Below are positions 1-11,343 of a DNA stretch of 14,049 bases, piece by piece (position 1 is the first letter of the stretch; the number at the start of each line of letters is the position of its first letter). Both the position numbers and the translations under genes were made by a program. Where the stretch lies: the NCBI GenBank assembly GCA_002104895.1, contig MCFG01000698.1:1-14049 (forward strand), read 5' to 3'. The stretch is from Anaeromyces robustus. Taxonomy: Eukaryota > Neocallimastigomycota > Neocallimastigomycetes > Neocallimastigales > Neocallimastigaceae. The notes under the pieces are model-generated. The model was not told the origin of the DNA and ran no database searches. It saw only the letters and a list, made by a program, of their open reading frames with translations.

Positions 1-1093
1 TGGATAATGTAATTTATTATTTGTAATAGTAAATATTTAATTTATAAATTACGGGAATACTTCCATTATAAAAAATGAAAAAAAATATTTACCCATTATA
101 TTCTCGAATAAAATTAATTCATATTATGTATATATTATAATATATTATCCATAATATATTAATTAATTACATTTAGTGTATTATCTATTTATTATATAAT
201 ATTTATACCAATATTTTAACTTATGGATAAACTATCAATCAAATAAATGGTTTCATATAAAAATATATATTATTTATTATATTTATCCATATATTATATA
301 ATATATTAAATTTTGAATTATTTATTTTTATAGGAATATAAAATGTGTTTTTCATACATTTTATATTAAAATATTACATATCCTATTTAATACTAATATA
401 TAATATTGATATATATTATTATAATATATATTATATTAAAACTATAATAATTCCATACTATTTTGAATTAATAATAAAAATTTGAACAATGCCAATACCA
501 TAATATAAAAGGAAATATTAGTATTTGTGAAATTAATTAAAAAAAAATTAAAAAATTAAAATTGAACATAAAAAAAAAAAAAAGTAATATTAGTATTATA
601 ATGATTAAATAAAAAACAAACTTTTTTTTTTTTTTTTGTATTCTCTTACTATTAATAATTTTTAAATGATTTATTAATTAATTAATTAATAATACAATAA
701 TAATGATGATCTTTATTATATAATATATTAAATAAGTTATTTTATTTGATATTCTATTTGTTATAAAAAATTAAAAAAAAAAAAAAGAATATTATAGAAA
801 TTGTGGTATATAATAATTATTTAGATTAAATAATAAAAAGAGAAAAAAAAATATTTAGGAACACGATGAATGATAAGAATAATTAATTTTATTAAATGTT
901 TTATTAGTATAGTAGTTTTGAAGAAAGAATATAATGTCGAAAAGAATTTTTTTTTTCTGTTGATTGTTAATATATTGATATTTTAGAATATATTTATATT
1001 CATTAAGTACAATTCTTAAATTGGATATCGAATTTAACAACAGGACAGAATTATATTAAAAAATATTGATTAATATTGGTTACAATATATCCA

Positions 1094-1095
<2 letters not shown>

Positions 1096-1125
<30 letters not shown>
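1096..1125. repeat. Poly(T) run of 30
   Basis: This is an uninterrupted run of 30 T, the longest homopolymer in the window. Shorter runs occur at 2202-2224 (23 T), 4488-4504 (17 T) and 10091-10111 (21 A). They fit slippage in an AT-extreme genome. A retroposed poly(A) tail on the other strand is possible, but no insert body is recognisable beside it. The exact length may be affected by sequencing error. Confidence 0.85.
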
Positions 1126-3092
1126 CATTAATATAGATTATGATATTGAAAAAAAAATGTTAACTTTTAATATAAAATACTGTAAGACTTTTTTTTTTTA
1201 ATTTATACTAATTTATCTCATGATGTTTAATTATAGTAATAAATATAATAATATGTTTTTTTATTTATATAAAATGTAAGAATAAAAAAAAAAATGCTTA
1301 GCCAATACAAAAAATAATAAATCAATTAATTAATAAATAAATAAATAAGTAAATTAAGTAAATTAAGTAAAATGGTTATTACAATAATTAATGTATTACT
1401 TGGTTTAAAAAGTAAACTTTTATAATAATAATAATAATAATATATAAAAAAAAGATAATATTTATATATATTAGTATAATATATATTTAATATATAATAA
1501 AGTTTATATCACTTTAACATATAAATCAACAGAATATAATAAAAAGAAAGTTTTTTTTTCTTTAATTTATGATTTATTCCAAATATTATATTAATTTATA
1601 TTAATACTTTTAATAACAAAAATAATAATAAAAAAAATAGTCATAATTATAATTAGAATTATAATTATTTTAGTTATTATTATATGATGATGATAATGAT
1701 GAAAATAGCTTGGCTTTAACTTTCATGGAAAATAAAATCTATATTTGTCTATATTAAAAAAGTTTAACATAATATAAATGTAAAATATTTAAAAAAAAGC
1801 ATAATACTTTTATTAATATTATTATCAATTATTATTAAAATTGTTACAATTATTTAAATATCATTGTTTATATAATTATTAATTATTATTATTGTTTATT
1901 TTGTTTATTTGGTGCATTATGAGATACAACATATTTAAACTATTAAAAATACAGTAGAAATAGTTTAAATAATATTTAATGTCTTAATAAAATATTATAT
2001 CTATTTAAGGATGATTATATATATAGTAAAGAATTATATAAATATTTTTTAAGAAATATATTTATAAATATTAAAACTTGGCCACTAATTGAGAATTATA
2101 ATTCATGGGTTAGTTTATATTATTTAATGTTAATTTGGAATATATTCCTTATAATTTAATTCCATAATATAAAATTATAGGTTAGGAATTAAAGTAAATT
2201 CTTTTTTTTTTTTTTTTTTTTTTTAAAAAAATATTTCCAACCAATATATTAAAATTGTTGATCCTTATATTAATAAATAAATCAATCAATAAAAAAATAA
2301 ATAATAAATAAATAATTAATTAAATTTATATTATATTTTTTTTTATAATAAATTTTTATTTTTATTTATTTTTATTTTATTTTATTTTATAATAAATAAA
2401 ATGAAATTAGTATTTTTTATTATTATATTCAATGAAAGAAAAAAAAATATACAAGATTAAGATATTATATATCTTCTGTTTATAATTTTTTTTTTAAAAA
2501 AATAATAATATTTTCTATATAAAATAGTAGTGTTTTTGTGGATTAAAAAAATTGTATACGTAAATGTTAGATAATAATAAATGTAAATATAATTATTAGT
2601 TTCTATATTTATATTTGTTTATTTTTTAGGTCTAAAACGATTTAAATTTTATTGGAGAATAATTTAATTTATCCAAATAATGAAATAATTAAAAAATAAT
2701 TTTTAATAAAAAAAAATTATGATTAAGTTTTTTAATTATTAAATATTAATTACTTCTAAAAAAATAATTTTTTGATTAAATTAAATATATAATTCATTCA
2801 ATTACAATATATTATATATTATAATATATAATATACTAATATTTTTTTTTTTGTAAAAATCAAAAGGAAAAAGAAAAAACTTTTTTTTTAATTATATTAA
2901 AAAGATTTTTTTTTGATTTTGTTATTTAATTATTTTTTAATAATAATATAATAAATAGTAATTAATTGTAATAAAAGAAATATTAAATTAAATCAATAGT
3001 TATACTAATAAAGATAATATATTAACATTATATAATAATATAAGAATATAAGAATAAATGATATATATTAATATATAGAAATAAAAATTATA

Positions 3093-3110
3093 ATTTTCGT
3101 TTTCGAAAAT
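3093..3110. repeat. Short perfect inverted repeat with TTTT loop
   Basis: The arms ATTTTCG (3093-3099) and CGAAAAT (3104-3110) are perfectly complementary around a TTTT loop. It stands out only because it holds two CG dinucleotides in DNA that is otherwise almost pure AT. No gene is near enough to give it a role. Confidence 0.4.
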
Positions 3111-4310
3111 GAAAAAAATGTTTTGTTTCGAGAGTTTTAGATAATTATTAATTATTAAATATAATTTTAGGAAGTTATTGAGTATTAAGTAAAGTAATTT
3201 TTTTTAATTTTTATTTTTTTAATATACATAAACAATAATAAAAGAAAAGTTATAAACTTGTATTTCATTATGAAAAATCTTTTTGATGTACTTTATATAT
3301 AATAATTGTTATTTTTAGTTTTAAAACAATGGAGAAAAACAAAACAATTTTGAAATATCATTTATATTAATAAGGAAATATATTCAAAAAAAAAGTATCA
3401 ATCTTATTTATTATAATAAGTTAAAAGAGTAGTTTTATTATTATAATTTTTATTGATTTATGGTAATTTAATATATTAATATGAACAAATAAGTAAAAAA
3501 AAATTTGACCGCAATTTTTTTTATAAAAGTTGATCATAATAATAAAAACAAAGAAAATATAATTACATTTTTAATACATTTATGGTTTTGTTTTGAGATT
3601 GACCTATAAAAATTAAAATATTAAATAATGTATTAATTTTTATAGAATAATTGTTTTTTTTTTTTTTAAAAAAAGGTATTTAAGATAAAGAAGAAAGAGA
3701 AATAAATAATAAAATAAAAAAATCTGTTTTAATTTTTTATTAATAATTAAACCATTATTCTTGTTTTTCTTAATATATTTTAATATTTAATATTTAATAT
3801 TTATAAATATTAAAGATTAAAATATACCTTTTTTTTTTTTTTTTTATGTTTTAATGAGATTAAAATAAAAACACTGTTACAATATAAAATTTATATTAGT
3901 ATAATATATATTATAATATATTCTAATATATTATTATGTAGTATATAATTTTAATATATTAATATATACTAAATAAGAAATTATAATTTTTAAACTTTTT
4001 ATTTCTTTTATTTTTAATATTTTAATTCTTAATAAAAATTTTCAAAATAATTTTTAACCTTTTTTAATTAAAAATTCTAAAATCTAAATTAAAAAAAAAA
4101 AAAAAATTGATTTGGTATGAAATTAAATAAATTAAATATAAAACAATAAAAATAAAACAAATGAATTTTCAAAACAAAAAAACAAAAAAAAAAAAAACGA
4201 AAAAAAAATTAAATAAATAATAAATAATAAATAATAAATAAATACGTAAACTAAAAAAAACAGTAAAAAAATAATGAAATGAAATTAATGAATTAATTAT
4301 GTAGATATAA

Positions 4311-4350
4311 ATATAAAATATAAAATATAAAATATAAAATATAAAATATA
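4311..4350. repeat. ATATAAA heptamer tandem repeat
   Basis: Five perfect copies of the 7-nt unit ATATAAA run from 4311 to 4345, followed by a partial copy. A similar short array built on AAATAAT lies just upstream, around 4211-4243. These are simple-sequence tracts with no evident function. Confidence 0.8.
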
Positions 4351-6177
4351 ATTATAAATATAAATATTAATATATAATAAATTAGTAGGAACTAATTAAA
4401 TAAATTAATAAACGAATATGAAAATTGTATGAATATAAAAGTGAATAAAAAGTAAAAATAAAAGATATAATTAAGAAATACCCCACGTTTTTTTTTTTTT
4501 TTTTAATTATAATTATTAAGTATGTAATGGTTTAAATAATACTTTTTTTTATATATACCTACTTCATTTTACAAGTAATAAGAAAACAATAATTAAATAA
4601 TTTCTATTGAAAAGTTTTCTTTTTTAATATTTTGAGTGTATATTTACTAAAAATAAAATAATAATAATATATTTCTTTTTGACAATTGAAATTCTTTTAT
4701 ATAAACCAAATATTAAAATAGGGAGAAATTAAAAAAAAAAATTCTAAAAATTGATTTACGGCCAATTTTTTTATAGCTTTTTTCTTTATTCTTATTTATA
4801 TATTTATTATTATTATTATTATTTATTATTTATTATTTTATATTTATTTTTAGTTTTTATTATTAAAAATATATTTTCTTTTTTATTCTTTCATTTTGAT
4901 ATTAACCCATTATCATTTATTAATTAATTATATTTATTATATTTATTATAATAATCGTTTATTAATATTTATTATTTTTTTTGTAATTATAATTCTTATT
5001 CTTCATTTTATATTTTAATAATAATTTTTTTCATTTGAAAAATCAAAATGATATGATTTTATATATAATATAAATATACCATTACTATTTTTAATAATAA
5101 TATTATTATTATTATAATTAAAAAAGAATAATAATAACGAATAATAATATTAATAGTAATAATATATTAATTAATATGTATTAAAATAAATAATAATAAT
5201 AAACATAAAATAAAACAAATTCTTTATATATACATATTAAGAAATAAGTTATAATATATTTAATATATGATGGTAATTTATTATTTATTATAAATAATAA
5301 ATTGTTATCTTAACTTTTAATATTATTCTTTATTTAATAAAAAACAATTTATAAACAAACAAACAAAAATACAATTAACATAAAATAAAATAAAATAAAA
5401 TAAGTAATAAAATAATAAATAAAATATAATATAAATAATAATATATTTAAAACTAGAACTTTTTTTTTGTCAAAGTGAATTAAATGGTTATAGAAAAAAT
5501 TAGAATTTATTCATTACAATATATTTACAATTATTATATTGTATATACATTTATTGAATATCAATATATTACATTGTATGCTTTATAATTCTATATATAT
5601 TTAAATATAAACTAATATATTAATACATATGTATATATTTAAATAATGTATTTTATATTATATTATATTATAGAGTATTATAAAAATTCTATAAAAATAT
5701 TAAAAGTTAAATATATAATATATAATTTATTATTATTAGAAAGAATGCATTTTTTTTATTTTTTTTTTTATAAATAAAATAAAATATAATAAAATAAAAT
5801 ATATTATTTTTATTATTTATTTATTATCATAATTTTTTTTACATTATTTAAGTAAAATGTATTTGTTAAAATATATTATTAATATATTATTATTAAATTA
5901 GTTCATAATAGTTTAAATATCGATATTTTATCCTAATATATGGAAATATATTACAATTAAAATATATTATATTGTAACAAATTATAATATATTATTGTAA
6001 ATATATTATAATATATTGGAATATATATTATTAATATTTTAATTTAATTTGTTAGGGTAGATACATAAAATATTACATATATAATTTTTTCAAAATAAAA
6101 TTTAATATATTGGAATAATATATTATAATATATACCATCATATATTAATTATTTATTATTATTAATTTTGTTTTCGT

Positions 6178-6303
6178 TTAAATAAAATTTAATTTAACCG
6201 AGAATCATTTAAATAGAGAGAGAAATCACTGAAATATTTTTTTCTTCACATTTTGTCAATCTAAACAAATTTAATATTTATTTTTATATAAAAACAAAAT
6301 AAA
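6178..6303 (+). promoter_or_regulatory. Probable promoter and 5' UTR of pyruvate formate-lyase
   Basis: Immediately upstream of the start codon the sequence departs from pure TA repeats. It contains a purine stretch (AGAGAGAGAAAT, about 6216-6227), a pyrimidine-rich stretch (TTTTTTTCTTCACATTTTGTC, about 6238-6257) and an A-rich leader running into AAAATAAAATGG. The start codon has A at -3 and G at +4, a good eukaryotic context. No single TATA box can be singled out, because TATA-like words are everywhere in this AT-rich DNA. The transcription start site cannot be placed from sequence. Confidence 0.4.
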
Positions 6304-9068
6304 ATGGAAAGCTTAGCTTTATCCAACGCCAGTGTTATTGCTAACACTGTTTCTATTAACGCTGTTGCTGCCACCAAGGTCGCTGGTGTCAGAATTGCTA
6401 AACCAACTCGTGCTCTTCACACTCCAGCTATGGTAAATAATCAAAAAAAAATTAAATAATAAATGATGGGGAAATAAATAAATGAAAAATTTTTAATTAA
6501 AAGAAAAAAAAAGAGGAAATAAAAAGAAGTGTATTATAACAAAAAAAATTTGTAGATGAATTTGAATATGGGATGATAAAAAAAAAAAGGAATTAATGGA
6601 GAATTATTAAATAAAAAAAAAAAACAATATTAAATAATTAAAAATTAATTAATAAAAAAGATTATTTTATTTTTAATTATAAAATTAAATAAATAATAAA
6701 TAATAATTAAAAAATGAGAATTTATTAAATACTAATATATAAATAATTTATTATTTTTATTATTCTATTTTAATAGAAGACTACTCTTAAGGCTTCCAAG
6801 AAGGCTGCTGTTCCAGTCATGCAAGCCAAGACTTACGCTACTGCTCCAAGCATCACCAACGATGCTGCTGCCAAGAGCGAAATTGATGTTGAAGGTTGGA
6901 TCAAGAAGCACTACACCCCATACGAAGGTGATGGTTCTTTCCTTGCTGGCCCAACTGAAAAGACCAAGAAGCTTTTCGCTAAGGCTGAAGAATACTTAGC
7001 TAAGGAACGTGCTAATGGTGGTTTATACGATGTTGACCCACACACTCCATCCACCATTACTTCCCACAAGCCAGGTTACCTTGACAAAGACAATGAAGTT
7101 ATCTACGGTTACCAAACTGATGTTCCACTTAAGAGAGCCATCAAGCCATTCGGTGGTGTTAACATGGTTAAGAACGCTCTTAAGGCTGTTAATGTTCCAA
7201 TGGACAAGGAAGTCGAACACATTTTCACTGACTACCGTAAGACTCACAACACCGCTGTCTTCGATATCTACTCTAAGGAAATGAGATCTGGTCGTTCCAA
7301 CGCTATCATGACTGGTTTACCAGATGGTTACGGTCGTGGTCGTATTATTGGTGATTACCGTCGTGTTGCTCTTTACGGTACTGACCGTCTTATTGCCCAA
7401 AAGGAAAAGGACAAGGCTGAACTTCAAAAGAAGCAAATGGACGAACCAACCATGAAATTAATTGGTGAAGTCGCTGATCAAGTTAAGGCTCTTAAGCAAC
7501 TTACTCAAATGGCCAAGTCTTACGGTATTGATATCTCTAAGCCAGCCAAGAACGCCAGAGAAGCTACTCAATTCGTTTATTTCGGTTACTTAGGTTCTAT
7601 CAAGGAACAAGATGGTGCTGCCATGTCTCTTGGTCGTGTTGATGCTTTCCTTGATTGTTTCTTCGAAAACGATTTAAAGAACGGTGTTATCACTGAATCT
7701 GAAGCTCAAGAAATCGTTGATAACCTTATCTTAAAGTTACGTTTCGCTCGTCACTTACGTACCCCAGAATACAACGACTTATTCGCTGGTGATCCAACCT
7801 GGGTTACTATGTCTCTTGGTGGTATGGGTAGTGATGGTCGTACCTTAGTTACTAAGACTTCCTTCCGTGTTCTTAACACCCTTTACAACTTAGGTCCAGC
7901 TCCAGAACCAAACATTACTGTCCTCTGGAACAAGGCTCTTCCAAAGAACTTCAAGGACTTCGCTACCAAGGTTTCTATTGATACCTCTTCCATCCAATAC
8001 GAATCTGATGCCCTTATGTCCGCTAGATTCGGTGATGATTACGGAATTGCTTGCTGTGTCTCTGCCATGAGAATCGGTAAGGATATGCAATTCTTCGGTG
8101 CTCGTTGTAACCTTGCCAAGCTTATGCTTTACGTCCTCAACCACGGTAAGGATGAAAGAACTGGTAAGCAAGTTGGTCCAGACTTTGGTCCAGTTCCAGA
8201 AGGTCCAATTCCATTCGACTGGATGTGGGAAACTTATGACAAGGCCATGGATTGGATTGCCAACCTTTACGTTAACACCATGAACGTTATCCACTTCTGT
8301 CACGACCAATACTGTTACGAATCCCTTCAAATGGCTCTTCACGATACCGATGTCCGTCGTCTTATGGCCTTCGGTGTTGCTGGTCTTTCCGTTGTTGCTG
8401 ATTCCTTCTCTGCTATTAAGTACGCTAAGGTTACTCCAATCCGTGATCCAAAGACCGGTTTAACCGTTGACTTCAAGATTGAAGGTGAATTCCCAAAATT
8501 CGGTAACGATGATGACCGTGTTGACTTCTTCGCCAGAACTGTTACTGATAAGCTCATCAACAAGCTCAGAAAGACCCCAACCTACCGTGGTGCTATCCAC
8601 ACTCTTTCTATTCTTACCATTACCTCTAATGTCGTTTACGGTAAGAAGACTGGTTCTACTCCAGATGGTCGTAAGGCTGGTCAACCATTCGCTCCAGGTT
8701 GTAACCCAATGCACGGTCGTGAATTCTCTGGTGCCGTTGCTTCTCTTTCCTCTGTTGCTAAGGTTAATTACGACTCTTGTATGGATGGTATCTCTAACAC
8801 CTTCTCTATTGTTCCAAACACTATTGGTAAGACCTTAGAAGAACGTCAAGGTAACCTTTCTGGTTTATTAGATGGTTACTTCACCAAGGGTGCCCACCAC
8901 CTTAACGTTAACGTCCTTAAGCGTGAAACCTTAGAAGATGCTATGGCTCACCCAGAAAACTATCCAAACCTTACTATTCGTGTCTCTGGTTACGCCGTCA
9001 ACTTTGTTAAGTTAACTCCAGCCCAACAAAAGGAAGTTATTGCCCGTACCTTCCACGAAAAGATGTAA
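6304..9068 (+). CDS. pfl: Pyruvate formate-lyase (formate acetyltransferase) with organelle presequence
   Basis: This two-exon gene, join(6304..6432, 6777..9068), encodes 806 aa. The glycyl-radical enzyme converts pyruvate and CoA to acetyl-CoA and formate in mixed-acid fermentation. Catalytic features are intact: the Cys pair C469-C470 in IACCVSAM, Arg486 in FFGAR exactly 17 residues later as in the E. coli enzyme, the [12 protein letters not shown] block (228-239), and radical-bearing Gly781 in RVSGYAVNF, 25 residues from the end. From Met58 on, the 749 residues match the usual bacterial length of about 760. Residues 1-57 are extra: rich in Ala, Val, Ser, Thr, Lys and Arg, with no acidic residue from 3 to 71, as expected of a hydrogenosomal or mitochondrial-type presequence. 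Codon use is strongly biased, suggesting high expression. The activating enzyme is not in this window. A bacterial origin of the enzyme is commonly proposed; localisation is inferred. Confidence 0.96.
6433..6776 (+). other. Intron 1 of pyruvate formate-lyase (344 nt, phase 0)
   Basis: The donor is GTAAAT directly after the ATG codon of Met43. The acceptor is TTTTAATAG before AAG of Lys44. A good branch-point match, TACTAAT, lies at 6730-6736, about 40 nt before the acceptor. Splicing joins two frames that are otherwise separate and makes one continuous protein. Reading through the intron from exon 1 meets TAA at 6457, so retention would abort translation. The intron is as AT-rich as the intergenic DNA, in sharp contrast to both exons. 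Confidence 0.93.
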
Positions 9069-9074
9069 ATTGCC

Positions 9075-9097
9075 TTCAAAAATAAATAATTTTTGAA
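9075..9097 (+). terminator. Perfect 9-bp hairpin just after the pfl stop codon
   Basis: TTCAAAAAT (9075-9083) and ATTTTTGAA (9089-9097) are perfectly complementary around a 5-nt loop, starting six bases after the TAA. In the mRNA this would form a stem-loop at the start of the 3' UTR, overlapping an AATAAA word. It could affect mRNA stability or 3'-end formation. It could also be chance, since AT-rich DNA makes such arms easily. The terminator label is only the nearest available category; no transcription-termination role is shown. Confidence 0.35.
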
Positions 9098-10161
9098 AAA
9101 AACATAAAATAATTTTTGATACTTAATTACGAATGTTTAAAGAAAAGCGACCAATTTTTTAAATATTGTTTTAAGTTATTAAAGATTTTTTTATCCTAAT
9201 TATATAATAATAACCCATCCCTCCCAATTTTTTTTATGAAAAGATTTTGTTTTTATATTTATAAGTAAAAAAACATTACCTTAATAATTTTAAATACAAG
9301 TTTTTTTTATAATAAATTAATAAAAAAAATTAAAGCAAATAAATTAAAACGAAAACTTTCAAACAAATAAAATAAAAACCCCAAATATAAAATAAAATAA
9401 ATAAAGTAATAAATAAAATAATAAAAAATAAAAAAAAAACAAAGTTAAATACATAATAAAAAAAACAATATTGAAATTAATTATAAAACTAATAATTATA
9501 CTATTTAAAAAGGCAAATAAAAAAATAAAATAAACTTAATTTAATTTAAAATATATAAAAAAATATAAAAAAAAAGAAGTAAAAAAAAATTAATTATAAA
9601 AAATAATTAATTAATAATATAATTAATATTTAATAGTAATATGTATATATTTTAAGTTGATAATTTAATATTATATATATTATATATTAATTATTATATA
9701 ATCATTTAATTTTTTATTTGCGTTTTAATTTGTAATATTTAAAGTGTTTTGAATTAAATGTGTGTTGTGTTTTGCTGAATTTTTTTTTTAAGTTAATGGA
9801 AAAATTTATTTATTTGTAGGTGTTGTGTTTATGTGATATATTTTATGATACAAATTTTATCATAAATTTTATATGATTTTATTATATATATATTTCAATA
9901 TTTGAAAAATTTTTTGGTTAAGTAAAATAAATAATTTTTAATTTATAATAAATGGGTACATATAATATATCTATAAATTTTATATAAATATCCATATTTA
10001 ATTATTTTAAAATAGTAATGTTTTAATCAAAATAAATTTATATAAAATTTCAATTATAATAATTTTACAAAGAAGATTTAATCTTAATCTAAAAAAAAAA
10101 AAAAAAAAAAATTATAAAAAAAAACAAAAAACGAAAAAAAACAAAAAAAAAAAGACAACAA

Positions 10162-10181
10162 ATATATATATATATATATAA
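10162..10181. repeat. AT dinucleotide microsatellite
   Basis: This is a tract of ten AT units about 55 bases upstream of the GEMIN8-like start codon. Similar AT tracts lie at 11287-11308 (just after that gene) and 11849-11869. All are simple-sequence repeats with no evident specific function. Confidence 0.85.
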
Positions 10182-10234
10182 ATTAAAGATTTAAAGTTGA
10201 AATAAATATATAAAAAAAAAAAAAATTCTAAAAA

Positions 10235-11260
10235 ATGCCAAAATATAATTCAAAATCATTTTTAGAAAAAAATAAATTAGCAAATCCTTCTTTTCCTTTT
10301 CCAATATTTAATATGCCTCATTTTATGAATAATAATATTGACATGAATAATATCAATGTAAATAATAATAGTAATAATAATAATTATAATAATAAAAATG
10401 GTAAAGAAGAAAAAAAATCTAATTCAAATTTTACTACAAATAATAACGATATAAAAAGCATCCCATGTTTATTTCCACCATTACCTCCTTTTTTTAATAA
10501 TCACAGTAATAAACATAATAATCTTTATCAACAATTTCAACAATTCCATCAACAACATTTTGTAAATCATTCTTTTCCAATAAATATGTTTATGCCATTT
10601 CCTTTTCATTTTAATTTAAATTCAACTTATAATCAACAACCTTTAAATGTTACAATTCCAGAATATGAAGAATATGAAGAAGAATATGAGGAAAATGATT
10701 ATGAAGATGATAATGATGAAATTATGGAAGAAAATGATTATCAAGATTATAATGATAATACAAGAGAAAAAACAAATAATTTATCATTTGTTCTTTCAAA
10801 AGAAACCATTGAAATGTTTCGTCATTCTGAAATGTATAGAAATAAATGTATATATAGTAAAAAAAAATTTTTTTTTTATATTTATATTTATATTTTTATC
10901 CTATTTAATTCAATATATATATATTTTTACTTTTTTGTAAAATTTTTACTTTTTAATAAAATAATAAATATTAATATTATAAATTTTTTTTAATAATAAA
11001 TTTTTTTTAATAATAATAATTATAATAAAAAAGTAAAGGAAGAAAAGGAACGTGAAGAACAATACCGTTTAAAAAAAGAAAAAGAAGAAGAGATTCGATT
11101 ATTAAAAATTTATCAGAAACATAATAAAGGATATAAAGAACATTTAGAAGAATATGGAAACTTTGAACTTAAACTTTTAGAGGATCATTTAAATGAAGAA
11201 TTTAAAAAAAATAATTCTGAAGAACTTTGGCCTATTCTTCCATTAAATGATAGCAAATAA
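10235..11260 (+). CDS. GEMIN8: GEMIN8-like protein, Asn-rich with acidic segment (SMN complex candidate)
   Basis: The best model is join(10235..10847, 11034..11260), 279 aa. In order it shows an Asn-rich stretch (about 32-70), a Pro/Phe/Gln/His-rich stretch (about 76-135), an acidic Glu/Asp/Tyr stretch (about 143-175), ETIEMFRHSEMYRNK (about 190-204), a charged predicted helix, and a C-terminal block. That block starts with YGNFELKLLEDHL (245-257) and ends with FKK and ELWPILPLN (268-276). The order (acidic segment, Glu-rich helix with paired aromatic and arginine residues, then YG, a helix, and a WPxxPL ending) is that of GEMIN8. In animals GEMIN8 links the Gemin6-Gemin7 pair to SMN for assembly of Sm rings on snRNAs. 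The low-complexity N-terminus is typical of AT-rich genomes. Start: first ATG in frame, A-rich context. The family call rests on motif memory and lacks an alignment. Confidence 0.62.
10848..11033 (+). other. Intron of the GEMIN8-like gene (186 nt, best model)
   Basis: The frame runs into three TAA codons at 10991-10999 inside T-rich sequence. A Glu/Lys-coding frame in the same phase then continues to TAA at 11258-11260. Donor GTATAT at 10848 with acceptor AAAAAAG ending at 11033 removes the stops and keeps the frame (codon TTA spans the junction). Donor GTAAAA at 10857 with the same acceptor also keeps frame and adds three residues. Acceptor AAAG at 11038 breaks the frame with either donor. 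No strong branch-point match is visible, so the exact donor is uncertain, although the existence of the intron is well supported. Confidence 0.72.
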
Positions 11261-11343
11261 ATTTAATAATATATCCTATATTTTAAATATATATATATAT
11301 ATATATATTTATTGTGAATATAATAAATAACAAGAACAATAAC

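Larger units (their letters stand above)
1..6177. other. AT-rich gene-free stretch
   Basis: No gene can be supported here. The sequence is almost entirely A and T, dominated by homopolymer runs, TA-rich palindromes and short simple repeats. Reading frames are short and have the composition expected from AT-rich noise. I saw no tRNA-like B-box and no GC-richer island of the kind that marks the coding regions further right. A few slightly more complex patches (around 1700-1750, 2075-2130 and 3090-3190) are too short and stop-ridden to call. The most likely reading is intergenic DNA of an AT-extreme fungal genome. A decayed element or an unrecognised non-coding RNA cannot be excluded. Confidence 0.75.
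9069..10234. other. AT-rich spacer with 3' flank of pfl and upstream region of next gene
   Basis: No gene is supportable here. The left part should contain the 3' UTR and polyadenylation region of pyruvate formate-lyase; AATAAA occurs at 9081-9086, but such words are common in this DNA. The right part, from about 10080, is A-rich: a 21-A run, an AT dinucleotide repeat at 10162-10181 and further A-runs leading into the next start codon. It probably acts as promoter and leader there. Neither transcript end can be placed from sequence. Confidence 0.7.

Noticed and set aside
855-1040. Minus-strand ORF of 61 aa
   Set aside because: It is rich in Lys, Asn, Ile, Tyr and Phe as expected from AT noise, has no recognisable motif and no supporting neighbour or codon bias.
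1-6300. tRNA, snRNA or CRISPR-like content in the AT-rich stretch
   Set aside because: No B-box, no GC-bearing stems of the needed length and no regularly spaced repeats with unique spacers were seen.
7009-8838. Several 60-150 aa ORFs on both strands inside the pyruvate formate-lyase gene
   Set aside because: They are shadow frames of a strongly codon-biased, full-length enzyme and have no family features.
3505-9165. Recurring words GACCGCAATTTTTT (about 3507), ACGGCCAATTTTTT (about 4758) and GCGACCAATTTTTT (about 9147)
   Set aside because: The similarity is short and mostly the T-run; the flanks do not align, so a repeat family is not supported.
10647-10940. 97-aa + strand ORF overlapping the GEMIN8-like gene
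   Set aside because: It is an out-of-frame reading of the acidic segment and the intron, made of Met, Ile, Lys and Phe runs.
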